Source: GCA-2794515 sp033763335
Lineage (GTDB): Bacteria; Chloroflexota; Anaerolineae; Aggregatilineales; Phototrophicaceae
Direction: 5' to 3'
NCBI GenBank assembly: GCA_033763335.1
Contig: JANRKU010000027.1
Span: 1-28,603, forward strand
Length of the DNA stretch: 28,603 nt
Shown here piece by piece: positions 8,978-16,096 of the stretch. Under the pieces are notes generated by a model. The model did not search any database and was not told the DNA's origin. It saw only the letters and a list, made by a program, of their open reading frames with translations. The translations under genes were made by a program, and so were the position numbers. The stretch's first letter is position 1; every line of letters begins with the position of its first letter.

Positions 8978-10360
8978 CTATCTTTTCCTAATGAATCGTA
9001 GTATTCCCGCTACGCGATGGCGACTCATCCAGACCATGCCCATTAACACGGGTAGCATCATCAAATCACGATTATCGGTGGGAATTTGGCGCTCATTTAC
9101 CACTACTTGGGTGAGTGGACTGGGTACAAATACCAAGATGAAGATGATGAGTGTAAATCCTGCTATCCACTGCCTACGACCATTTAACGGGGTTATATCA
9201 TCCAATGGCACAGCATGAAGATTGCCGATGAGCATGAGTAACAGCACAAAAACGAGCAATTCGGGGGCGATGGTGGTGGTGAGGAATACCATGCCTCCCA
9301 CGATGGGGTAATATGACCATCGGCTACGCGACCCCAATAGGGCATATAACACATGCCCGCCATCCAATTGCCCCACAGGGAGCAGATTTAGCCCTGTGAT
9401 GAGCAAGCCTGTCCAGCCCGCCCATGCCAATTGATTGACATACACATCCACTTGACCATCGGGCAAAAATCGCCCAAATACGATGATTTTGGACAAGGCA
9501 TACATAAACGAATTGCCTTCTACCATGCCCGATGACATGACATCTACTTTAGACGTTGCCAAGCCGATGATGACAATGGGAATGGCAAAAACCAACCCCA
9601 TCAACGGACCCGCCGCGCCAATATCCAGTAGCACCTTGCGATTTCGCATCGGCTCGCGCAAGCGTATCGCCGCGCCAAATGTGCCGAAAATGCCAAAGGG
9701 GAAGGGGAGAAAATAGGGCAATGAGGCGGCAGTCTTATGAAAACGGGCGGCGAAATAATGCCCCAATTCATGCGCCCCCAAAATGAGCAATAACGCCCCT
9801 GCATACGGCGCACCACGCCATAAATTGGGGAGCAGGTTGTCGAGAATTTCGAGCGCCATCGGCTCATTTGTGACAGCAATTTCGTTGATTGCCATCAATG
9901 CCCCTACATATAACACACTCAACACTGTGAGGAGAAATAACACCAAATTGAGGATATACCCACTACTAGGCGGTGTGGCACGCCCTTCTAGCACATGGAT
10001 AATGTGTATCGTCTCTGTTGATGATTTATCCCGTTTTTCTTCGCGGAATAAGGGCAATAAGCCATAGGGCAAAAAAGCACTATCCAATTGGCTATAGGCA
10101 GGTTCTGAGCCTTGTGTGAGCCTTCCTTTGAACGACATCAACCATTTTGTATCGGCGGAAAGGGCAATAAATTGCAATCGTTCATTCGTTGTACCTTTAT
10201 CCAACGCAAAAATTTCTTCTTCAATCTGTAATACCCCCTCAACGGCGGTGCGGATGGTCTCATAACGCGGGTCGTCTTGTGGCGATTCGCTGGCAGGAGT
10301 GGATAATTTTCGCGTGATTATAGAGTCATCATCAAACGATGATGCAGGTTCATTGAACAT
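8978..10360 (-). CDS. Site-2-type membrane metalloprotease (peptidase M50)
   Basis: A 460-aa integral membrane protein. The zinc-binding HELGH (H197-H201) lies in a hydrophobic helix, and the third ligand is in the second conserved motif LLPVGQLDGGH (D333). About 6-8 membrane segments follow a soluble N-terminal region of about 130 residues, which resembles the N-terminal extension of EGY-type plant and bacterial site-2 proteases. Family members cut transmembrane helices of substrates such as anti-sigma factors. The start ATG has AGGA upstream. A strong terminator hairpin lies between this gene and the preceding lipoprotein gene, only about 24 nt before the start codon, so its own promoter is not obvious. 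The substrate is unknown. Confidence 0.9.
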   Translation of the reverse strand: MFNEPASSFDDDSIITRKLSTPASESPQDDPRYETIRTAVEGVLQIEEEIFALDKGTTNERLQFIALSADTKWLMSFKGRLTQGSEPAYSQLDSAFLPYGLLPLFREEKRDKSSTETIHIIHVLEGRATPPSSGYILNLVLFLLTVLSVLYVGALMAINEIAVTNEPMALEILDNLLPNLWRGAPYAGALLLILGAHELGHYFAARFHKTAASLPYFLPFPFGIFGTFGAAIRLREPMRNRKVLLDIGAAGPLMGLVFAIPIVIIGLATSKVDVMSSGMVEGNSFMYALSKIIVFGRFLPDGQVDVYVNQLAWAGWTGLLITGLNLLPVGQLDGGHVLYALLGSRSRWSYYPIVGGMVFLTTTIAPELLVFVLLLMLIGNLHAVPLDDITPLNGRRQWIAGFTLIIFILVFVPSPLTQVVVNERQIPTDNRDLMMLPVLMGMVWMSRHRVAGILRFIRKR

Positions 10361-10383
10361 AAAGATTCCTGTTTTCTCTCAAC

Positions 10384-10426
10384 AAAAAAAGGGGGATGTG
10401 AAACAATTTTCACATGCCCCTTTTTT
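10384..10426. terminator. Bidirectional intrinsic terminator
   Basis: GGGGGATGTGAAA (10391-10403) pairs with TTTCACATGCCCC (10408-10420) with one mismatch. An A7 run precedes it and a T6 run follows, so it works on either strand. It sits 21 nt after the stop of the minus-strand lipoprotein gene (10447). Confidence 0.85.
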
Positions 10427-10446
10427 ATTTTACAACCGAAAGTGGC

Positions 10447-11454
10447 TTATGGCGCAGTGATAATTTGCCAATCGTCACCATTACCGAGCAATCTGAGGAC
10501 AGTCGCATCGGTACTGCTGATATAGAGGCTCAACACATTGTTAAAGGTGAAGGCGGTTTGAATGAAGCCGTCAAAGCTGATTTGGGCATTCGTCCCCAAT
10601 TGTAGCCGATTCCGTACCGTATCATTGCCACGCCATACATAGCCCAAAATGCCGATGGGCTGATAAAAATTGGGCGGTGGCACAAAATTTTCTTGGCTTT
10701 CGGGATGAATGGCAGGGTCATATTGATTTTCAAATTGCAACCATTTTGGTGTAGCACCATCGTTGAATAGCACATATACCGTGTCGGTGATGCCAATATA
10801 GACCATGCGCCCACTTTGGAATTGTTGCTCAATGATGAGGGTTTGTTGGGCATCGGTTTCTGGACATTCTTCTGGTGGTGGACCAAAAAACCATTGCACA
10901 GGACATGCCAACGGGATGGTGAGGGTTTGCTCGCTAACCGTGGTGGAATTGGTAGCACTCAGTATGAATACCACTTGCCCTCTATCTCGATTGCGCGTGG
11001 TGATGGTCAAATTGCCTGCGGTTTCCACATTCCACAAGCGTTCCCGTTCTCCTGTCCGACTCATCTGATAAATTACGGCGCTATCTGCTCCCCGTATTGA
11101 CCAGAAAACAGTCAATTCTTCACCGGGGGCGACTGCTACCGAATCGGATGTGAAAAATTCAATGCGTGGTGCATTGGGATTGATAGAGCGTGTTGGTGTT
11201 GGTGCATCTGGTGCAGGGGTGCGGGTCGCCCCAAACAACGGCGTGGGTGTTGCCCCACCCAACGGTGTTGGGCGCGGGGTATTCGTCATTGTGACGGAAA
11301 ATTCGGGCGTGTCTGTTGGCTCAGTCGTGAATGTTGGGGTGATGGTGGGGCGCTCAGTCGGGATAATTTGGGCGGTAGTTGCTGTACACCCACTGATGAA
11401 TAAGGTGGCAAGGAGAAATCCCAATACTGGGGCAAAAATAGCACTATAACGCAT
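10447..11454 (-). CDS. Secreted lipoprotein with Thr/Pro stalk, unknown function
   Basis: A 335-aa protein. A type II signal peptide with lipobox ISGC (Cys near residue 23) implies export and lipid anchoring. A Thr/Pro-rich stalk of about 60 residues follows (PTERPTITPTFTTEPTDTPE and similar). Next is an Ig-like domain of about 80 residues (FFTSDSVAVAPGEELTVFWS onward). The C-terminal domain is rich in aromatic residues and contains FQSGRMVYIG, YVLFNDG, PPPNFYQP and GYVWRGND. I recognise this aromatic pattern only as a type that recurs in Chloroflexota secreted proteins; no enzymatic motif is visible. The start has a weak AGGT Shine-Dalgarno, and a 20-bp palindrome lies 20 nt upstream. Its likely role is cell-surface binding. 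Confidence 0.85.
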   Translation of the reverse strand: MRYSAIFAPVLGFLLATLFISGCTATTAQIIPTERPTITPTFTTEPTDTPEFSVTMTNTPRPTPLGGATPTPLFGATRTPAPDAPTPTRSINPNAPRIEFFTSDSVAVAPGEELTVFWSIRGADSAVIYQMSRTGERERLWNVETAGNLTITTRNRDRGQVVFILSATNSTTVSEQTLTIPLACPVQWFFGPPPEECPETDAQQTLIIEQQFQSGRMVYIGITDTVYVLFNDGATPKWLQFENQYDPAIHPESQENFVPPPNFYQPIGILGYVWRGNDTVRNRLQLGTNAQISFDGFIQTAFTFNNVLSLYISSTDATVLRLLGNGDDWQIITAP

Positions 11455-11608
11455 AAAATTTACCTAACCCGTAAGGGCGCAACATGTTGCGCCCCTACAT
11501 CTCCTCTCAAAAGAATAGAGAGGGCATTGTCTACAGGAAAAGTATATTTTCCCTCATGCTCTACGGTAGCGCGATGAGGAAAATAGATGAGGTTAAAAAT
11601 GATAACCA
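11455..11608. other. Hairpin-rich intergenic region
   Basis: This 154-bp gap between two minus-strand genes holds three stem-loops: the palindrome at 11475-11494; CCTCTC (11503-11508) with GAGAGG (11518-11523); and TTTTCCCTCAT (11547-11557) with ATGAGGAAAA (11574-11583), which has an inner CTAC/GTAG pair. The last is 25 nt after the 11609 stop and may mark the end of that transcript, although no clean T-run follows it. No strong promoter for the lipoprotein was found. Confidence 0.5.
11475..11494. repeat. 20-bp palindromic intergenic repeat, copy 3
   Basis: GGGCGCAACATGTTGCGCCC is identical to copy 2. Here it lies 20 nt upstream of the lipoprotein start, so in the mRNA leader it could fold next to the ribosome binding site. 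The flanks GTAA and CTAC partly extend the dyad. Confidence 0.85.
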
Positions 11609-12667
11609 TCATCGAATGGGTACTGCACCCAAATTGCCACGAATATTTTTCACATAAGGGGCATAAATCCAGCCTGTGATGCCTTCATAACGGATGTGCA
11701 TCCAAAAACTAGCGCCACCACGTAGGGTTTGCCCCAAAATGGTCACACGCCCACCCCAAGGCACTTCGCCAATAATCATAGAGCGCGTGCTTGGTCTACG
11801 GCGGATGTTCATATAGGCATTGGGTTCCCCTGTAACGCCTGTATCGGGCAACAGGTCAATTTGCTCAAAAACGGTGGTGGCATAAGGTGGTGTGCCATTG
11901 TTCACGACCAAATAACGCCCACTTGCCCAACCCACTTGTGAGCCGTTGCGGACTTGATACCATGTGTATCCCCCGCCTTCATCCGTATTTTGTGCCAAAA
12001 CAGGATAGGCAATACCGGGTGTGAGTACACCGATGAGTGATGCGCCCAAATACGGTCCTGTGCGAAGCGATAACCCGCGCACATTGACCACATTGCCAAT
12101 AGGTCCCACAGGACCCGATGGGGTGGCTGTGCCGACAGGGACACTGGTCAATCCCACACTGCCCGATAGCGTCCATGTGAGCGAAAGCGAGGCATTACCA
12201 GAGAAATCGGTCAAAAAGACATCCATCAAGACCGAGCCACCGGGGAGTGATACTTGTACCGATTGGGTACCGGGTGTCAAAATTTGGATGACTTGTGTGC
12301 CATTCAAATTGAGCCGTACCGCATCATCCGCCGTCATGCTAAATGTATATGTCCCTGCTGTGAAGGTTTGTGTAGAGACGAATTGCACCGAAAAATTATC
12401 GGCAGGGGTGTTGCAGGGAATCGGTGTAACACCATCGGCTTGGGTGGGGATTGCCGCCCATGAGAAATTGAGGATGGTATATGATACTGCTGTGGTACAG
12501 GTAGATGGCTGTGTGAAATCGGGACGATTATAAAATGCCGATGACCATGGTCCCGTGCCAAATGTTTGTGCGTTTACAGGGGCAACAGATGTAAAAGAAA
12601 GTGTCGCCAATCCCAAGAGGAGTACAAGAAGCATACTCGATAGACCAAAAAAAATACGTTTACCCAT
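11609..12667 (-). CDS. Secreted protein with PA14-like domain and two SH3b domains
   Basis: A 352-aa protein. A Sec signal peptide (MGKRIFFGLSSMLLVLLLGL onward) probably ends after PVNAQ near residue 34. Residues of about 38-170 resemble a PA14-type beta sandwich (YTFSMTADDAVRLNLNG, then VFLTDFSGNASLSLTW); PA14 folds often bind carbohydrate. Two bacterial SH3 domains follow, at about 190-255 (VNVRGLSLRTGPYLGASLIG, WYQVRNGSQVGWASGRYL) and 285-345 (MNIRRRPSTRSMIIGEVPWG, WMHIRYEGITGWIYAPYV). Such domains usually bind the cell wall or target proteins to the surface. No catalytic domain is present. It is upstream of the lipoprotein on the same strand, and both are exported, so a shared envelope role is plausible. 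Shine-Dalgarno AAGGACGG precedes the ATG. Confidence 0.88.
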   Translation of the reverse strand: MGKRIFFGLSSMLLVLLLGLATLSFTSVAPVNAQTFGTGPWSSAFYNRPDFTQPSTCTTAVSYTILNFSWAAIPTQADGVTPIPCNTPADNFSVQFVSTQTFTAGTYTFSMTADDAVRLNLNGTQVIQILTPGTQSVQVSLPGGSVLMDVFLTDFSGNASLSLTWTLSGSVGLTSVPVGTATPSGPVGPIGNVVNVRGLSLRTGPYLGASLIGVLTPGIAYPVLAQNTDEGGGYTWYQVRNGSQVGWASGRYLVVNNGTPPYATTVFEQIDLLPDTGVTGEPNAYMNIRRRPSTRSMIIGEVPWGGRVTILGQTLRGGASFWMHIRYEGITGWIYAPYVKNIRGNLGAVPIR

Positions 12668-12783
12668 AATGTCCCGTCCTTATATCTGGACACGAAAATC
12701 GCATCCCTACAAATCGTGATTGGGGTGTCGGGACGGCGATGATGCCGTCCATGATAATTACACTATCAATCCTTCTATTATCG
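12668..12783. other. Intergenic region with GC-rich hairpin
   Basis: GGACGGC (12731-12737) pairs with GCCGTCC (12744-12750) around GATGAT. It follows the acyl-CoA dehydrogenase stop by 33 nt on the minus strand but has no T-run, so it looks more like a REP-type repeat than a terminator. A small dyad TGATA-N7-TATCA overlaps 12752-12768. The promoter of the SH3/PA14 gene is unclear. Confidence 0.45.
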
Positions 12784-13980
12784 CTATTTTTTGCCACCTT
12801 TGCCATAGTGTTTGATAACTTGGCGTGCCACCACCATACGATGTACCTCCGATGCGCCGTCATAAATCCGAAATGCGCGTGCCGCCTCGTACCATGTGCT
12901 GATGGGGATATAGCGCGAAATGCCCAATCCACCACAAATTTGGATGGCGCGGTCTAATACCCGATTGACAGTTTCTGCCACATGAATTTTTGCCATAGAG
13001 GTTTCTCTGCGGGCTTGGTCGCCTTGTGTGAGTAACCATGCGGCATGATTCATCAACAAACGTCCCATATGCAATTCGGTGTCAGAATCTGCCAGCATCC
13101 ATTGGATGGCTTGTTGTTCTGATAGCGTTTTGCCAAAGGCTTCGCGCTCGGTGGCATATTCGGTGGCGAGTTCCAGCGCCCGTTGGGCAATGCCTGTCCA
13201 GCGCATACAGTGGGTGAGGCGTGCGGGTCCAAGTCTCGCTTGCACCAAGGCAAATCCTTGCCCAACTTCGCCCAAAATGGCGCTATGAGGTAGGCGTAGG
13301 TCGTGGAATTTGACCTCATAATGCCCGCCCAAATCGGGTTCACCCATATGCGGGATAGATTTCACCCGTTCAATGCCTAATGTATCTATGGGGGCTAAAA
13401 ATAATGTTGCCGCATTTTTCGACTTGGGGTCTGGGTCGGTACGCGCCATGATGATGATAAAACTGGCGATTCCTGCGCCTGTCGTCCACCATTTATGCCC
13501 ATTAATCACCCAATGGTCGCCATCTTTTACGGCGGTGGTGAGGAGCATATTGGGGTCGCTACCAGCACCCGGGGAGGGTTCTGTCATACCAAAACACGAA
13601 AAGGCTTCCCCTGCGATGAGTGGCTTGAGATATTGCTCGGTTTGTTCGTCATTGGCAAATAACTTGAGCAGGTGCATATTGCCTTCATCGGGTGCGGATG
13701 CGTTGATAGCGGCGGGACCCAACAAGCTACGCCCCGCCGCTTCAAAGACGGGGATAATATCTTGCAAACTCAGACCCATGCCACCGAGTTCCACAGGCAT
13801 GGTCGGACACCAAATGCCCAAATTTTTGGCTTTTTGGCGGGCAGTATGGAGCATTTCCAGAGGCAAACCTGTATGCGGGTTATCGAAGGCATGTGCTTCG
13901 AGGGGGATAATTTCATCATCAATAAAACGGCGCACTTTGCTGGTGATTTGTTGCACATGGGCGGGGACTGTAAATTCCAT
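12784..13980 (-). CDS. Acyl-CoA dehydrogenase, ACAD10/11-like
   Basis: A 398-aa flavoprotein of the acyl-CoA dehydrogenase family, which forms the alpha-beta double bond of acyl-CoAs using FAD. The three family regions are present: a helical N-terminus (1-120); the FAD/substrate beta-domain with CFGMTEPSPGAGSDP and HWVINGHKWWTTGAG (about 128-180); and a C-terminal helical domain with ERFAFGK-like REAFGKTLSEQQAIQWMLAD and QICGGLGISRY. The usual catalytic Glu of YEG is Asp here (YDGASEVH, D about 374). AAGGA lies 11 nt before the ATG. It starts 32 nt after the TOPRIM gene stop, and a phosphotransferase of the ACAD10/11 N-terminal type lies just beyond that cassette. The exact substrate cannot be read from sequence. 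Confidence 0.9.
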   Translation of the reverse strand: MEFTVPAHVQQITSKVRRFIDDEIIPLEAHAFDNPHTGLPLEMLHTARQKAKNLGIWCPTMPVELGGMGLSLQDIIPVFEAAGRSLLGPAAINASAPDEGNMHLLKLFANDEQTEQYLKPLIAGEAFSCFGMTEPSPGAGSDPNMLLTTAVKDGDHWVINGHKWWTTGAGIASFIIIMARTDPDPKSKNAATLFLAPIDTLGIERVKSIPHMGEPDLGGHYEVKFHDLRLPHSAILGEVGQGFALVQARLGPARLTHCMRWTGIAQRALELATEYATEREAFGKTLSEQQAIQWMLADSDTELHMGRLLMNHAAWLLTQGDQARRETSMAKIHVAETVNRVLDRAIQICGGLGISRYIPISTWYEAARAFRIYDGASEVHRMVVARQVIKHYGKGGKK

Positions 13981-14012
13981 TTTAGGGGCATCCTTTTTGT
14001 GAATAAAAATAA

Positions 14013-14906
14013 TTAAACTTCTCGACCTGTGATTTTACTGGCTAATCGTCCAAAATCACCGAGTCGTGGGTCATCGCTGAGTCGCTGATTTTGCGATTTG
14101 ATAAATTTTGCATGATTGCTTGCATAACTCACCACCGTATCACGGATAAAATCTTGTGAGGATTTTTGATTTCTGGCTTTAATCATCCAATTGGATGCTA
14201 AAATAGCGAGTAGTCGCTTACCAGAGAAGTTTTTTTGAATTGTTTCGATGGATTGTGCCATTTGGCTATAATAATCGGTTAACTGCCTATATTGTTGATA
14301 AATATCAATTTGTTTGATAGATGTAACCAAATCAAAGCTATTTAATTTTTGAATATGATGCTTGATTTCATTTTCCCAATCCGATGCGTTGTTAAAACCC
14401 GCATTCCCAATGATATGATTACTTAAAGCAACTTGTAATCGTGATAGATTTAACTGTTGTGTAAGCCACATCAATGTATGGCGACCCGCATGGTCTGGAA
14501 TAAGATTTTTTGCGGCTTCAATGAGGTGTGTTTGAATAACATTTTTATCATGAGGCAAGTATTTAGAATTTTGTTGTGGGCGAATAGCTTCTATGAACTG
14601 CCATAACCAATCAGGATAAATTAAATAACCTTCAATATCATGTCGAATCCAGTAATGCGACTGTGATGATTGATTGCTCTGTTCTGCTTCTTCTGGTAGG
14701 ATGTCAAAGTCACGGTCTATCACAGAAACGGCTGGAATCAGCACATTTCGCAATGGTTTTACATTTTGTTTTCCATTGGCATGATAAATCCGAATATCTG
14801 GCTCAAATAATGAAATGATTTGAGATAGGAAAGTAGCATCACCTTTGCCTTCACAAACCAAAATCCAACGAGAATTACTTCTGAGTGGGTGATATAGATT
14901 ATTCAT
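14013..14906 (-). CDS. TOPRIM/DUF4435-like protein, putative AriB-type defence effector
   Basis: A 297-aa protein. The N-terminus has a TOPRIM-like pattern: strand plus acidic turn ILVCEGKGDATFL (E19) and, about 45 residues later, SVIDRDFD (D64, D66). These are the positions of the metal-binding Glu and DxD of TOPRIM nucleases. It is followed by RHDIEGYLI (88-96), which matches the (H/D)xIExYL pattern of DUF4435 proteins. The C-terminal 190 residues are helical and not recognised. The ATG overlaps the end of the upstream ATPase gene by 8 nt, so the two are translationally coupled. ATPase plus DUF4435 is the architecture of PARIS (AriA + AriB), where AriB is a nuclease released on sensing anti-restriction proteins. 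That role is inferred here. It appears more AT-rich than its neighbours, which suggests transfer. Confidence 0.72.
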   Translation of the reverse strand: MNNLYHPLRSNSRWILVCEGKGDATFLSQIISLFEPDIRIYHANGKQNVKPLRNVLIPAVSVIDRDFDILPEEAEQSNQSSQSHYWIRHDIEGYLIYPDWLWQFIEAIRPQQNSKYLPHDKNVIQTHLIEAAKNLIPDHAGRHTLMWLTQQLNLSRLQVALSNHIIGNAGFNNASDWENEIKHHIQKLNSFDLVTSIKQIDIYQQYRQLTDYYSQMAQSIETIQKNFSGKRLLAILASNWMIKARNQKSSQDFIRDTVVSYASNHAKFIKSQNQRLSDDPRLGDFGRLASKITGREV

Positions 14907-15993
14907 CAGTGCCTACAACTTCATATTGCCATGAAGGAATATCATCTAATTTTCGTAAATCAACAATTTGTTCGTCAGATAAGAATTGTGTTAGGTATGG
15001 ATTGTGTGTGGTGATGATGAACTGATTACTATCGGTATTATCGCGTAAATAAGTGAATAAGCGATTTTGCCAAACATCACTGAGGTGCATCTCAAATTCA
15101 TCAAGCAGGATAATCGAATTGGACATGCGCTTAACAATATATTGAACTAAAAAATTCAAAATTTCGCGTTGCCCGCTACTTAATCCATCAAATCCAAATA
15201 GGGCATTGTTTTCAGCATAAAATTCAATTTCATATTCCCCATCTGATTCGAGTGCATATACACGCCCCATTTTACAAGGCGCACAAATCTGATTAAAGGC
15301 GGTTTGAATATTGTTATATAAACTATCGTAGATAGGTTGTTTAGACATCATTTGTTTGATGCCTAAATCTATCAACAATGCACGTATATCCATCGTCTTT
15401 TCTGTGATGGTTGGGTTCATTTTGATAGGTTTGCCTTTAACAATACGATTTTCTTCAAACAGATAAATCATTCCTAAAAGAACAGTTGGGTTGGTAGCCG
15501 AAAGTTGTTGGTATCGTTTTTGATATGCCTGCCCATGTAATGCGAGTCTTGCGTTTTTAGGTTCAAACTGATACCCACCATAGCGGGCTTCTTGATAATG
15601 GTGTTTTGCGGGATATGTCCAATCTACAATTATCTCATCTTGGGCTAAGTCGGCTATGTGTGGTATCTCTTTTAATTGTACAAGCTGATTTTTAAGTTGA
15701 TTGACAGATGCAATCTCATCTTGGTTTAGGTGAATATGCAATTGAACCCGCGCAAAATTCTCACCCGTTTTGACCACAAATTCGGCTTCTGGGCGAAAGT
15801 TTTCTCGTTGTAAGTCATATCCCATTTCCGACATTAAACTAAACCAAATCGCATCTAAAATACTGGTTTTACCACTACTATTGGGACCGACTATCAATAT
15901 GACTTTGGCGGGGTTGCCAAAATCATCTACAAACTCACGCTCAAATTTTTCTATGCCACGAAAATTTTCGATTAGCAATTTTTTGATTTGCAT
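14899..15993 (-). CDS. ABC-type AAA ATPase (AAA_15/AAA_21-like), putative AriA-type sensor
   Basis: A 364-aa protein with an SMC/OLD-like ABC ATPase fold. It starts with IKKLLIENFRGIEKFE, then Walker A GPNSSGKT (36-43), a middle helical/variable insertion (about 60-260), ABC signature LSSGQRE (271-277), Walker B IILLDEFEMHL (D298, E299) and the H-loop TTHNP (H330). Unlike OLD and Gabija GajA it has no TOPRIM domain in the same chain; that domain is in the overlapping next gene. I chose the ATG at 15993 because AGGCGG lies 6 nt upstream and the protein then begins like its family. An in-frame ATG at 16029 would add 12 residues. A TTGGGT-N17-TAAAAT promoter lies just upstream. It probably forms a complex with the TOPRIM protein. 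Confidence 0.85.
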   Translation of the reverse strand: MQIKKLLIENFRGIEKFEREFVDDFGNPAKVILIVGPNSSGKTSILDAIWFSLMSEMGYDLQRENFRPEAEFVVKTGENFARVQLHIHLNQDEIASVNQLKNQLVQLKEIPHIADLAQDEIIVDWTYPAKHHYQEARYGGYQFEPKNARLALHGQAYQKRYQQLSATNPTVLLGMIYLFEENRIVKGKPIKMNPTITEKTMDIRALLIDLGIKQMMSKQPIYDSLYNNIQTAFNQICAPCKMGRVYALESDGEYEIEFYAENNALFGFDGLSSGQREILNFLVQYIVKRMSNSIILLDEFEMHLSDVWQNRLFTYLRDNTDSNQFIITTHNPYLTQFLSDEQIVDLRKLDDIPSWQYEVVGTDE

Positions 15994-16012
15994 TGTATAC
16001 CGCCTATTCGGT

Positions 16013-16041
16013 TGCGAATTCACAACCATACCATCTATAAT
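16013..16041 (+). promoter_or_regulatory. Promoter of the phosphotransferase gene
   Basis: TTGCGA (16013-16018), a 17-nt spacer, then a perfect TATAAT (16036-16041). Predicted transcription start is near 16048, giving a leader of about 49 nt before the ATG at 16097. The -35 lies within the optional N-terminal extension of the divergent ATPase gene. Confidence 0.65.
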
Positions 16042-16056
16042 TTGCCTATTGGACTG

Positions 16057-16085
16057 ATTTTACCCCTAAAAAATTATTTACCCAA
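16057..16085 (-). promoter_or_regulatory. Promoter of the ATPase/TOPRIM cassette
   Basis: On the minus strand TTGGGT (complement of 16080-16085), a 17-nt spacer, then TAAAAT (complement of 16057-16062). The predicted start is near 16050. It faces and nearly touches the plus-strand promoter at 16013-16041, so the two transcripts would overlap at their 5' ends. Confidence 0.5.
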
Positions 16086-16096
16086 AGAGACTTATC

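Noticed and set aside
5553..11494. CRISPR array
   Set aside because: The palindromes are kilobases apart, have no regular spacers and are separated by genes.
12021..12533. Open frame of 170 codons on the plus strand, antisense to the SH3/PA14 gene
   Set aside because: It has no recognisable domain and no translation signal, and the opposite strand carries a signal peptide and three domains.
13373..14002. Open frame of about 209 codons on the plus strand, antisense to the acyl-CoA dehydrogenase
   Set aside because: It has low-complexity composition, no Shine-Dalgarno and no family motif, and lies fully over a well-supported gene.
14013..16029. Gabija or retron-type interpretation of the ATPase/TOPRIM pair
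   Set aside because: Gabija has ATPase and TOPRIM in one chain plus a UvrD-like helicase, and a retron needs a reverse transcriptase. Neither partner is present; the RecD2 gene is a separate housekeeping helicase over 5 kb away.
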